Below, piece after piece: positions 27,700 through 36,429 of a stretch of 64,000 bases of DNA. The position numbers and the translations under genes are program-made. The notes below the pieces were generated by a model. It made no database searches, was not told where the DNA came from, and saw only the letters and a program-made list of their open reading frames with translations. Numbering within the stretch: position 1 is the stretch's first letter; every line of letters begins with the position of its first letter. Source of the DNA: Rhodopirellula sp. P2 (lineage in GTDB: Bacteria > Planctomycetota > Planctomycetia > Pirellulales > Pirellulaceae); assembly GCF_028768465.1 (NCBI RefSeq), contig NZ_CP118225.1:2027001-2091000 (forward strand), given 5' to 3'.

Positions 27700-27772
27700 G
27701 CAAAAACTCGATCGTGAGGGACTGGGAAGGGGGGGATTTCAGCGGCAAAGACGCAGCAGGCTAACAAATCGT

Positions 27773-28888
27773 TCAGCGATTGTCGCCAGCCAGCTTGATC
27801 AGCTTTTCCGCGCCTCGACGCAGCGTGTCATCGCTGGCCGCGAAGCTGATTCGGAAGTGGGAATCGTGTTGGCTGAAAATCTTGCCAGGAATGATCAGCA
27901 AGCCAGCGGCGATGGCGCGTTCGACGAACGCCGTCCCACCTTCGTTGCCTGGGGCTTTCGGGAACAGGTAAAACGCGCCTCCGGGGGTGGTCAATTCAAA
28001 GTGCGGGGCCAGTTGTTCGACCATGAAATCGCGTTTTCGCCGGTAATCGTCGATGTGGCCGTCCAGCGAGATTTCCATCGCTCGCAGGGCTCCCCACTGG
28101 GCAGGCTGCGGCGAGCAGACAAACGAATACTGTTGGATCTTGAGCATCGTTGCGATGATTTCAGGCGGTCCGTGGACGTAGCCCACCCGCCAGCCCGTCA
28201 TCGCGTGCGATTTGCTGAAACCGTCGATCACGATCGTGTCGGGGTTGGTCGCGGCGGGGGATGCGAAGTCGCCGTCGTAGAAGAATCGACTGTAAATCTC
28301 GTCCGAAAGCAACGCAATGTTGTGCTTGGCTGCCAATTCGCCGACGTCCCGCAGGTCTTGCTCCGACGCGGTCACCCCGGTCGGGTTGGCGGGGCTGTTG
28401 ACCAGGATCATCTTGGTTTTGGGCGTGATTGCGGCTTCGATCTTGGCCGGATCCAAGCGGAAGTCCGGGTAGGAATCGACTGTGACAGGGATTCCGCCGC
28501 ACAGGCTGACAAGCGCCGGGTACATCACGAAATACGGGTCCAGGAAGATGACCTCGTCGCCGGGGTTGATCATCGACAGCATCGACAACACCAACCCGCC
28601 CGATGTGCCGCTGCTGATGAACACGTCGCGGTTTTGGCCGGGATACTTGGCGTTGACCTCTGCCAACAGCTTTTCGCGCAGCGGGGCGATGCCCTGGGTT
28701 GGCGAGTAGGCATTTTTGCCCGAGCGAATCGCATCGATGGTGGCGTCTTGGATTTCTTCGGGGACGTCGAAGTCCGGTTGCCCGATCGACAAGTTGATCG
28801 GGTCTTTCAGTTTCGCAGCCAGATCGAAGACTTTTCGAATTCCGCTGCTATCAAAGGAGGCCGTTCGATCCGCGATCCAAGGATGCAT
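27773..28888 (-). CDS. Class I aminotransferase (aspartate aminotransferase-like)
   Basis: 371 residues, PLP fold type I. Landmarks: INLSIGQPDFDVPEEI, the YSPTQGIAPLREK segment, NSPANPTGV, SDEIYSRFFYDG, the PLP lysine in DGFSKSHAMTGWRVGY, and FRISFAASDD near the end with the substrate-binding Arg. Most similar in pattern to aspartate/tyrosine/aromatic aminotransferases of the I-gamma type. Exact substrate not decidable. It is upstream of metY on the same strand (about 70 bases), so a role in sulfur amino-acid metabolism is possible. Confidence 0.92.
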   Translation of the reverse strand: MHPWIADRTASFDSSGIRKVFDLAAKLKDPINLSIGQPDFDVPEEIQDATIDAIRSGKNAYSPTQGIAPLREKLLAEVNAKYPGQNRDVFISSGTSGGLVLSMLSMINPGDEVIFLDPYFVMYPALVSLCGGIPVTVDSYPDFRLDPAKIEAAITPKTKMILVNSPANPTGVTASEQDLRDVGELAAKHNIALLSDEIYSRFFYDGDFASPAATNPDTIVIDGFSKSHAMTGWRVGYVHGPPEIIATMLKIQQYSFVCSPQPAQWGALRAMEISLDGHIDDYRRKRDFMVEQLAPHFELTTPGGAFYLFPKAPGNEGGTAFVERAIAAGLLIIPGKIFSQHDSHFRISFAASDDTLRRGAEKLIKLAGDNR

Positions 28889-28924
28889 GTTGACTCGTTG
28901 TCGATGAATGAGGGTTGGGGCACC

Positions 28925-28992
28925 GTAGCGGAAGTCGTCGAGACTTTCGGGACTTCGTCAAGGAAGTCGAAACTCTTGACGAGTTTCGCTAC
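28925..28992. repeat. Single copy of the GTAGCG palindromic element
   Basis: GTAGCGGAAGTCGTCGAGAC at the left and CGAAACTC-TTGAC-GAGTTTCG-CTAC at the right, with inverse outer ends. It is the same element as at 10873, with the right arm present once. It lies between the divergent aminotransferase and DUF4416 genes; nothing else is seen in 28889-29203. Confidence 0.87.
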
Positions 28993-29203
28993 TCAAGCAA
29001 AGCACGCTCGTTTCGCGGATCAGGATATCATTCACATCGGGTTTCGGTAGTCCGTGTTTGGGTCTCAGGCTCCGTCGATTGACACCGCCGCCCTGCCCTG
29101 CCCAAGATTTGGGATGGCCCGCCCGAGATTTCAAATGTTCCGTCGGGGGGCGGTTGGCGAAGCCAAAAAGAAAAATCGTGCTGCGAAGGATGATGAAAAC
29201 GGA

Positions 29204-29800
29204 ATGAGCGAAATTCGATTGATCGAGCCGGTGGTCCGTTTTTGCGCCGTGATTTCGCGACACGAGGAGGCTCGTCAGTGGGCGAAGCAGCGATTGGCCG
29301 AGCGCTGGGGCGAACTCGGTGAGCAAGGCACTCCCAGTTCTTTCGAAGCGGGAGGGTTTTACAAGCCTGAAATGGGCGATGGTTTGACCAAGGAATTGAT
29401 CGGAATCGCCGAATTCGCCGATCCGGCTGGATTGGCGGACTGGAAAAACATCACCAACGATTGGGAGGCCGAGTACGCTTCGCTGAACCGGCATCCCGAG
29501 CCTCGGCCGTTGAATTTGGATCCCGGGTACGTCAGTCAGGCCAAATTGGTGTTGGCGACGATCAAGGATCGCGATCACCGGATTTATCTGCGAGACGGGA
29601 TCTTTGCCGAGGTCACCTTGAACTATGTTGGTGGCCGTTGGGTTCATCACCGATGGAGCTACCCGGATTACCGCATTGAAACCGTGGCCCAATTCGCGGC
29701 GGCCTGCCGAGGGCGATTGCGTCAGCATTTGAAGGCGACCGGCGGTTTTCGTGTTGGGGTCAAGAAAACCCCCGGTGCGAAGTCAGGGGCTGGCTCCTGA
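29204..29800 (+). CDS. DUF4416 family protein
   Basis: 198 residues from the ATG at 29204; the frame extends back to 29054 but that part looks like leader. Family marks: PVVRFCAVISRHEEARQWA, FEAGGFYKPEMGDGL, NLDPGYVSQAKLVLATIKDR, HRIYLRDGIFAEVTLNY and WSYPDYR. The family is uncharacterised and presumably cytoplasmic. Its neighbours do not suggest a role. Confidence 0.83.
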   Translation: MSEIRLIEPVVRFCAVISRHEEARQWAKQRLAERWGELGEQGTPSSFEAGGFYKPEMGDGLTKELIGIAEFADPAGLADWKNITNDWEAEYASLNRHPEPRPLNLDPGYVSQAKLVLATIKDRDHRIYLRDGIFAEVTLNYVGGRWVHHRWSYPDYRIETVAQFAAACRGRLRQHLKATGGFRVGVKKTPGAKSGAGS

Positions 29801-29952
29801 GGCTCGTTTCGTCGACCGGTGGGATCGAAGCGATCGCACAGGCAAACAAATCGGCCGATTCCGTGTTCTGGTGGTAAACCAAACGGGTTGGTCTCGCGTA
29901 GCAGCCTGACCGAAGGTTCATTCCGTCCTTTTCTCGACACGAGTCGCCAAGC

Positions 29953-31722
29953 ATGATTGCTGGGTCCGCTATTTCACTGTTCTCCGATTTTGCTGGCGTT
30001 GAATCGGGTTTGTTTCCAGTTGCCCAGGTCGGCAAGTGGCTGCCCGTGTTCGTCACCCCCCTTTGGGTTCTGTCGATTGGGTTGCTGCTCGGGGCGTTGG
30101 TGACCGCGGTGGTCCACGGCGTTTTGAGTGCGCTGTCCTTTGTGCCTGGGTTGGGGAATTTGGCGGACGACCCCAAGCGTGGCGTCACGCTGTCGCTGGT
30201 CGCCGGTGCGATTTTCTCGGCCGTGTTGTGTTACTTCTACGTGCCCCAAGGTGGTGAGAATGGCCAGCTTTTGTATCTGCCCCTGGTGACTTTGGGCATG
30301 ATCCTGGGGTTTGGCTTGATTTACGGAATGTGGCATCGAACTCGATCCGAGTGGATGTCGATTCTGGGCGAAGGTGTCATCCCGTACATCTTGAGCACGT
30401 TGGGCTTGTTCGCCGTGATCGGTTTGGGATCGACGCCGTTTGTCGAAAACCCGATGGCGATTCTCGAGAGCGTTCCTGCGGTGAACTTGGTCGGTGACGG
30501 CACCGTGGTCGAAGTCGCGACGATCGCTCCCTCAGCTGACCCGGACATCCCTGAGTTCCTGCCAGCGGAGATCACTTACAACTTCCGCAACGTTGCGGAA
30601 CTGCGAATCGAGAGTGACAAGCGAGTTTTCCTGGCCGATTCAGACAAAGCCGAAGCCTTCAGCCGTGCTCCCATCGAGTTGAACCCGGGCAGCACCGAAG
30701 CGGTGACCTACAAATACGAAGACCGTGAGCAGCCACCGATTCCTGGGGACCCGTCCAAGCTGCACATCTACAATCAAGAAATCGACCCGGCTCGTGTGGT
30801 CTTCACGTTCAAAAACTTGCCGCAGATTCCGCAAGCATCGTCGATCGTGTTCTCTGCGATTGCGTTCTTCTTGACGCTGACCGGATTCATGGCGCTGCGG
30901 CAAGCGGCTCCTCGGGTTTGGGCGTTGGCTCTGTCGACCGCCAAAAACGAGATGGCTCAGCCGTTGTACCTGTTGCTGCTGGCGATCGGGATTTTCGCGG
31001 TGTTGCTGTTTGGGATCTTCCCATTCAACACGCTGGGCGACGACATTCGCCTGCTCAAAGACAGCGGTGTGACCATGATCATGGTGTTGGGCATGTTGCT
31101 CGCCGTGTGGAGTGCCGGAACATCCGTCAGCGACGAAATTGACGGCCGAACCGCATTGACCGTGCTCAGTAAACCGGTGAGTCGACGTTCGTTCATCTTG
31201 GGCAAGTACACCGGAATCATGTTGGCCGTGTTGGTGCTGTTTGTGATTTTGGCGGCGGTCCTGTTGGTGGTGATGTCTTACAAGCCGATTTATGACGCTC
31301 GAGAAACCAGTCAACAGCAACCGCCGTGGCAAGTCGGCCATGAAGAGATCATCACGACGTTGCCGATCTTGGGCCTGTATTTCATGGAAACGATGGCGAT
31401 TGGTGGAATCGCGGTCGCGTTGGCGACCCGTTTGCCGCTGCTGGCGAACTTCATCACATGTTTCGCGATCTACGTTGTCGGCAACCTGCTCAGTCCGTTG
31501 GTTGCGTCGGCGAGAGAGAACACCGAATTGGTTGGATTTGTTGGTAAATTGATAGCGGTGGTGGTTCCCAATCTGAACTCATTCAACGTTCAGGCGGCGG
31601 TGGACGCAGGAAATGCGATCCCTCTGATCTACTTGGCTGCCGCTTTCAACTATCTTGTGGTGTTTGTCGTTGCCATTTGGATGGTGGCGATGTTGTTGTT
31701 TGAAGATCGCGATTTGGCTTGA
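29953..31722 (+). CDS. ABC-2-type membrane permease
   Basis: 589 residues with about ten hydrophobic helices: four in residues 30-165, a soluble stretch of about 140 residues outside the membrane (about 165-295), then six or seven more. The C-terminal half looks like an ABC-2 permease (VLGMLLAVWSAGTSVSDEIDGRTALTVLSKPVSRRSFILGKY), which normally works with a separate ATPase. No intact ATPase gene is adjacent. The next gene downstream is ABC-like but lacks the nucleotide-binding residues. Confidence 0.82.
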   Translation: MIAGSAISLFSDFAGVESGLFPVAQVGKWLPVFVTPLWVLSIGLLLGALVTAVVHGVLSALSFVPGLGNLADDPKRGVTLSLVAGAIFSAVLCYFYVPQGGENGQLLYLPLVTLGMILGFGLIYGMWHRTRSEWMSILGEGVIPYILSTLGLFAVIGLGSTPFVENPMAILESVPAVNLVGDGTVVEVATIAPSADPDIPEFLPAEITYNFRNVAELRIESDKRVFLADSDKAEAFSRAPIELNPGSTEAVTYKYEDREQPPIPGDPSKLHIYNQEIDPARVVFTFKNLPQIPQASSIVFSAIAFFLTLTGFMALRQAAPRVWALALSTAKNEMAQPLYLLLLAIGIFAVLLFGIFPFNTLGDDIRLLKDSGVTMIMVLGMLLAVWSAGTSVSDEIDGRTALTVLSKPVSRRSFILGKYTGIMLAVLVLFVILAAVLLVVMSYKPIYDARETSQQQPPWQVGHEEIITTLPILGLYFMETMAIGGIAVALATRLPLLANFITCFAIYVVGNLLSPLVASARENTELVGFVGKLIAVVVPNLNSFNVQAAVDAGNAIPLIYLAAAFNYLVVFVVAIWMVAMLLFEDRDLA

Positions 31723-31822
31723 TTGCCGCGTCTGTTGCATTGGAAGCTGGTTTGAAAGAAACGGTGACCGGTCGTGACGGATCGTCGATCGCAACGATTG
31801 CGGTCGGGATGACAAACGAACG

Positions 31823-33703
31823 GTGGCTAGATTTTCAACGAGGCTCGCAACGGTGAATCGCTTTTCCAGTCTGAAACAACCACGCCGCGAACCGGAGGCG
31901 GCGGGCGCACCCTTGCATTTGGTTTGCGCTGCCATCGCCGGTTTGATCATTCCGGTGTTGGTGGTGGTCTTCGGCATCATTGCTGTGCTGGTGGATGAAG
32001 GCGGTGGGCTGTCCCGTTCGCCGATTCAATTGGGGACCCACCTTTCGATTCCGCTGCCAGATTTCTTTTTGGCGCAGAACAAGGTCGTTCAGCTGTTCAG
32101 CTTGGTGGGATTGTCGTTGGCAATCGCGGTCGTGTTTTGCCTCGCCGTTTGGTTGCACCGACGCTCGGCCGACGCGCGGTCCCGGCGTGTGATCAAAATG
32201 CTGCACTCTCGAACGCTCAAGCAAAGCTTGCGGCGGGCGGAAGTGGAAGGCGCCGCTGCCCAACGTGAACGCGCTCGTTTGATCATCGGCCGGCATCTGC
32301 CCGAGGTCGGTCGAGGTCTCTCGCTGTGGTACCGCTCGATCCCACGCAGTGTGCTGATGTTGATCGGTTGCGTGACGCTGGCGTTGTTGGTCAACGTTTG
32401 GTTGGCGATTTTGGCGGTGATCAGTGGTGTGGCGCTGTGGCGTTTCTACGCGAAGCTCCGCAATCCCGACTGGTTGGAGCTGTCCCGTTTTGAAATTCCT
32501 CAGATCCGCGAGCGGTTGATCAATTTGATCGGCGACGCGCCCATGATGGCGAGGTTGCAAGCCGGTGGTTTGGCTGATCAAGCTTACGAAGCGGAATTGG
32601 ATGCACTGGATCGGCGGATTGCTGGCGATGACGCGCGACGAGGACGATTGTGGCCGGTGATGATGATGGCCGGTGGTGTCGCGATCGCAGTCATGTTGCT
32701 GGGTTTGGGGCTGAACACACTGCAAGGCGAGCAAGGCTTGAGCCTGCCTTCCGCATTGGTGCTGGGGTTGTCGTTGACCGGTGCGGCGTTGGCTGCAGCG
32801 CGGTTGAGCGAGCTCAAGCGGCAACTTCGCCGCAGCAGCAAAGCTTGCGAATCGGTCTACTTGTACCTGCAACCCAACAGCGAGGTTTCCCCAAGCGAAC
32901 AACGTGTTGGATTGGGCGGGCTTCGCGATTGCGTGACGATGGAAGACGTTTCGCTGCAAGATTCCGCCGGCAGGGCAATCTTGCGTGACTTGAGTTTGTC
33001 GTTGCAGCCGAAGTCGCTGGTGGCTTTCCTCGGGACCGAAGATGTTTCGACGCGTGCATTGCTGGAATTGCTGATGGGGTTTGGTCGCCCGCATCGAGGC
33101 AAAGTTCAAATTGATGGCATTTCATTGTTGGACGTTCACCCCCAGGCCCTCGCGAAAAACGTGATGTGGATTGGGCCCGATGGGCCGCTTTGGGAAGGAT
33201 CGTTGCGAGAGAACTTGATGGCCGGAGTCGACCGCAGTGTCGACAACCGGGACATGGTCGAAACGCTCGAGCGACTTGGGATCTACGAGCGGATCACTCG
33301 ACTGCCCGAGGGCTTGGAGACGATCATCGAACCAGGTTCCAATTTGGGATCCGGCGATGATTCGGATTCGTTGGGAACCGATGTTCGTTACGCAGTTGGG
33401 ATCGCCCGTGCAATGTTGCACCGGCCGCCGATTGTTCTTGCCAAAGAGCCCCCTGCCCCGACTGAACATGTCAATGAAGATCCCTGCTTGATTGCACTGC
33501 GTGAATTGGCGGATGCTGGCTCGTTGGTGGTCGTGTTGCCTCACCGCTTGAAGACGTTACGTTCTTGTGATCGGGTGATGTTGCTCAATGGCCCCAACTT
33601 GGTGGGCGAAGGGCGACACACCGAGTTGCTGAATTCCAGTGATCTGTATCGCCATTTGAACTACTTGTTGTTCAATCCCTACCGACACCGAAGCCCATCC
33701 TGA
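31823..33703 (+). CDS. ABC exporter-like membrane protein with degenerate ATPase domain
   Basis: 626 residues. Hydrophobic helices at about 32-57, 92-113, 170-205 and 280-325 form a membrane part. Residues about 370-610 align with an ABC exporter ATPase domain. The Walker A loop reads FLGTEDVSTRALLELLMG (402-419), with Asp407, Ser409, Thr410 and Arg411 where G, G, K and S/T are expected. Walker B reads IVLAKEPPAP, with Lys541 for the Asp although Glu542 remains. The signature SGGQ is replaced by GTDV. The switch His574 (LPHRL) and surrounding segments (IDGISLLDVHPQALAKNVMW, EGSLRENLMAGV) are kept. I infer a fold that cannot hydrolyse ATP normally. Confidence 0.85.
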   Translation: MARFSTRLATVNRFSSLKQPRREPEAAGAPLHLVCAAIAGLIIPVLVVVFGIIAVLVDEGGGLSRSPIQLGTHLSIPLPDFFLAQNKVVQLFSLVGLSLAIAVVFCLAVWLHRRSADARSRRVIKMLHSRTLKQSLRRAEVEGAAAQRERARLIIGRHLPEVGRGLSLWYRSIPRSVLMLIGCVTLALLVNVWLAILAVISGVALWRFYAKLRNPDWLELSRFEIPQIRERLINLIGDAPMMARLQAGGLADQAYEAELDALDRRIAGDDARRGRLWPVMMMAGGVAIAVMLLGLGLNTLQGEQGLSLPSALVLGLSLTGAALAAARLSELKRQLRRSSKACESVYLYLQPNSEVSPSEQRVGLGGLRDCVTMEDVSLQDSAGRAILRDLSLSLQPKSLVAFLGTEDVSTRALLELLMGFGRPHRGKVQIDGISLLDVHPQALAKNVMWIGPDGPLWEGSLRENLMAGVDRSVDNRDMVETLERLGIYERITRLPEGLETIIEPGSNLGSGDDSDSLGTDVRYAVGIARAMLHRPPIVLAKEPPAPTEHVNEDPCLIALRELADAGSLVVVLPHRLKTLRSCDRVMLLNGPNLVGEGRHTELLNSSDLYRHLNYLLFNPYRHRSPS

Positions 33704-33712
33704 GAGAGGCGT

Positions 33713-34492
33713 GTGACGCAAACCAACGCGGACGACGAACAAACCCCCGACGACGTTTTTCGAACTGCCGTCGCGGTCGAAGCCGGGTTGGGTGCCCTGG
33801 CGTTGATTCTTGGATACCTGCTTGGGCCGAGCGCGCGGGATTTGGTTCCGCCGCTGAACGAAGCCGCTGTGTCTGCGGTTGTCGGTGGCATCGGGCTGGG
33901 GATCCTCGCAACCATCCCGTTGCTGTTGTTTGTCGCGGTGTTGCGGCGGATCAAACACCCCGCCATCGAAGAGCTCGACAAACTCGGCGATCACCCGATG
34001 ATCGGTCTGATGTTGCGGCTCAATGGCTGGGAGCTGTTTGCGATCAGCCTTTGTGCGGGCGTCGGCGAAGAATTGTTGTTTCGCGGTTGGTTGTTGCCTT
34101 GGTTGGCCGGAGATGCGGCGTCCCTGGCACCTGATCTCGAAGCCCCAGCACGCTGGTGGGCCTATGGCGGATGGTTGGGAAGTGTGCCCAATTCTGTCAC
34201 CGAATTTGCATGGCCAGACGAAAGCCTGATGGCCTGGTGGTCTCGTGTGGGCGGCTGGGAACTGACCGCGGCTTGGTTGGTTTCTTCGTTTGCCTTCGGG
34301 ATGTTTCATCCGATCACCAAGCTCTACATCGCGATCACTGCCCTGATGGGGTTGTACTTTGGAGCGTTGTTGATCGTCAGTGGAAACCTGTTGATTCCGA
34401 TCACCGCTCACGCCCTCTACGATGCCGTTCAGTTATGGGGTGCCGGGCGAGCGGAAGAAGAAGAGTTGGATGAAAAATCCGACCAAAGCTGA
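33713..34492 (+). CDS. CPBP-family intramembrane metalloprotease
   Basis: 259 residues from GTG, ten bases after the ABC-like gene, so the two are probably co-transcribed. About six membrane helices. The Abi/CAAX-protease signature is complete: Glu119-Glu120 and Arg124 in GEELLFRG, His199 in FGMFHP, and His233 and Asp237 in TAHALYDAVQ. Family members cleave prenylated or other membrane proteins, or protect against bacteriocins; the substrate here is unknown. Confidence 0.9.
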   Translation: MTQTNADDEQTPDDVFRTAVAVEAGLGALALILGYLLGPSARDLVPPLNEAAVSAVVGGIGLGILATIPLLLFVAVLRRIKHPAIEELDKLGDHPMIGLMLRLNGWELFAISLCAGVGEELLFRGWLLPWLAGDAASLAPDLEAPARWWAYGGWLGSVPNSVTEFAWPDESLMAWWSRVGGWELTAAWLVSSFAFGMFHPITKLYIAITALMGLYFGALLIVSGNLLIPITAHALYDAVQLWGAGRAEEEELDEKSDQS

Positions 34493-35649
34493 TCGACTCG
34501 ATCGGCTTGTGTGGCGACGGTGATGAAGTTGGCTGGCATGCCAACCGCCAACCTTCCGTGGGTTGTCGATCGACCCAGTGCCTCGGCACCGTTGGCAGTC
34601 GCCATGCGGAGAACCTGCGTTGGGCTCAGGTCCTGGCGATGGCGGAGCAAGTGCTGGGCCTCACTCCAAAGATTCAGATCCGGGTTGCTAGCTCGGGAAT
34701 CCGTTCCGAGCGCCACGTTGATCCCAGCGGCTTGCAGTTCCGCGACGGGGTGTTGGGAGTGCCCAAAGAAATGATGTGTTCGCGGGCAATACACCACGCT
34801 GCAATTCGGATGCGATGCGATGCGTTGGATTTCGCTTTCGTTCAGGTCGTTTCCATGAACGATCAACGTGCGAGGTGCTTCGCCGAGCAAGTCGATCAGA
34901 TGCACCAGTGGCGAAGGTGCTGCCCATGGAAAGAACTGGTCGACGGGCAGTCCTAACGCGTGCAATGATTCGGCGAATGGTCCGGTCCCATGGTTCAGCA
35001 ATTCTCGTTCAGCGGGCGATTCCGCGACGTGCATCGCGAGCAGAACCTGGAGTCGCTTGGCGGTTTCGATGCAGCGGTTGAGCAACGGCAGCGGCGTCGA
35101 GTAAGGAGCGTGCGGGCTGATCGCGGCAGGGCGGCGTTGCAAGTCTGGCGAGGCGTTCTTTTCCAGGTGTTGTTCTGCCTGGGCCATCCGCTCGTCGCCC
35201 CGTGCTTGGCTCAGCCCGAGCACTTCGGCGAACGCGATCGTGTTGCGGGGGATCGTTTCCAGTGGCGTGGTCACGATGTCGGCGATCAATTGTGTGCCTG
35301 ATCCGGTTGCTTCCGCGTGCCCTTTCAAGACATGTTTTTGTCGTGTGTCGGTGTCCACCATCCCGCGGGTTGCGATCACTTCGCGAATCCAATCGGCCAG
35401 TTCCATGCCGGCCTGTCCGATTGGTTGAGCAAGGTCACTGAATTCGAGATGCGTGTGCGCGTTGACCAGCCCTGGTAATATCCCAACGTCGCCCAGGTCG
35501 ACCAGGTCGCCTTCGACTTGGGAATCTTGAAACGGGCGGATCAAGGTCATGATTCCCGAGTCAACCACGATCATCCCATTGGGAATTGGATCGCCATCGA
35601 TGGGCAGCAGCCAGCGTGCGCGATAGGTTTGTTTCGATGAATGGTGCAA
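34429..35649 (-). CDS. Amidohydrolase (cytosine/adenosine-deaminase-like)
   Basis: About 406 residues. Metal ligands of the amidohydrolase superfamily are present: HTH in LVNAHTHLEF, His in AMHVAESPAE, His in IVHGNDLNE and Asp in LGTDSRASN. This pattern fits the deaminase/chlorohydrolase branch (TrzA, SsnA, MtaD); substrate unknown. The frame runs up to 35919, but the family N-terminus is YRARWLLPIDGDPIPNG, so a TTG at 35649 is the best start; the only nearby ATG is inside the domain. The 3' end overlaps the convergent CPBP gene by 64 bases. The 5' end overlaps the divergent glycosylase start by about 13. Confidence 0.87.
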   Translation of the reverse strand: MHHSSKQTYRARWLLPIDGDPIPNGMIVVDSGIMTLIRPFQDSQVEGDLVDLGDVGILPGLVNAHTHLEFSDLAQPIGQAGMELADWIREVIATRGMVDTDTRQKHVLKGHAEATGSGTQLIADIVTTPLETIPRNTIAFAEVLGLSQARGDERMAQAEQHLEKNASPDLQRRPAAISPHAPYSTPLPLLNRCIETAKRLQVLLAMHVAESPAERELLNHGTGPFAESLHALGLPVDQFFPWAAPSPLVHLIDLLGEAPRTLIVHGNDLNESEIQRIASHPNCSVVYCPRTHHFFGHSQHPVAELQAAGINVALGTDSRASNPDLNLWSEAQHLLRHRQDLSPTQVLRMATANGAEALGRSTTHGRLAVGMPANFITVATQADRVDQLWSDFSSNSSSSARPAPHN

Positions 35650-36338
35650 GGCAGAATCAGGTCCATGCGGATGACAAAGGAGGTCGGCAACTCGACTGGG
35701 AGTCGACCGAGTCGTTGCCGCCCAGGTTCTTTGATCGTCGTCCCGAGGTCGTTGCACGCCAGTTGCTGGGATGCGGGTTCGCTCGGCAGATCGCGGGCAC
35801 CTGGATCGGCGGATGGATCGTGGAAACGGAAGCCTACCTGTCTCGACGCGATGCTGCGAGTCACAGTGCACGCGGCGTAAAACCGGGAAACGCGTCCATG
35901 TTTGGGCGGCCGGGCACATTGTATGTCTATCCCATTCACGCCAAGCATTGTGTGAATTTGGTCACGGAGTCAGTGGGTCGCGGATCGGCGGTTTTGATCC
36001 GGGCTCTGGAGCCCGTTTGGGGAATCGACCGCATGGTGAATCACCGTGGTTTGATGGTGGAAGGGGCTCCTGATGGCAGGTCGCTGACAACCGGTCCCGG
36101 GCGATTGTGTCAGTCCCTGGCGATCGATCGTCGATGCGACGGAGTGGATTCGGTTGCCGATCAAAGCTGGCGTGTGTTCTCGGGCCCCAGTGTTCCACGC
36201 AATGGCATCACGACCACGCCGCGGATTGGGATTTCGCAGTCCGTTGAGTTGCCGCTGCGGTTCTTTGTGGATGGGAATCGATGCGTGAGTGGCTTGGCCC
36301 GCCAGCATCGCCGTCCCCGTCGGGATTCGCTCCAGTGA
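35637..36338 (+). CDS. mpg: 3-methyladenine DNA glycosylase (AAG/MPG family)
   Basis: Excises alkylated purines in base-excision repair. The ATG at 35637 gives 233 residues. Landmarks: PPRFFDRRPEVVARQLLGCG, the catalytic Glu in IVETEAYL, HSARGVKPGNASMFGRPGTLYVYPI, LIRALEP and TTGPGRLCQSLAI, and the product ends RPRRDSLQ. Single-domain and cytoplasmic. Its start overlaps that of the amidohydrolase on the opposite strand. Confidence 0.93.
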   Translation: MNGARQNQVHADDKGGRQLDWESTESLPPRFFDRRPEVVARQLLGCGFARQIAGTWIGGWIVETEAYLSRRDAASHSARGVKPGNASMFGRPGTLYVYPIHAKHCVNLVTESVGRGSAVLIRALEPVWGIDRMVNHRGLMVEGAPDGRSLTTGPGRLCQSLAIDRRCDGVDSVADQSWRVFSGPSVPRNGITTTPRIGISQSVELPLRFFVDGNRCVSGLARQHRRPRRDSLQ

Positions 36339-36429
36339 GAATTCGCTACACTGCGACCGACCCATCGGTGGCCGGTTCAACGGCCCCGGGTGTCTGAACC
36401 GTCAGTTTATCCATGACCTCCATAGCAGC

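Noticed and set aside
26053-29050. Two long plus-strand frames (554 and 450 residues)
   Set aside because: Antisense to metXW, metY and the aminotransferase, with no recognisable domain.
31823-33703. Ordinary multidrug ABC exporter
   Set aside because: Overall pattern fits, but Walker A, Walker B and the signature are all altered, so normal ATP-driven export is not supported.
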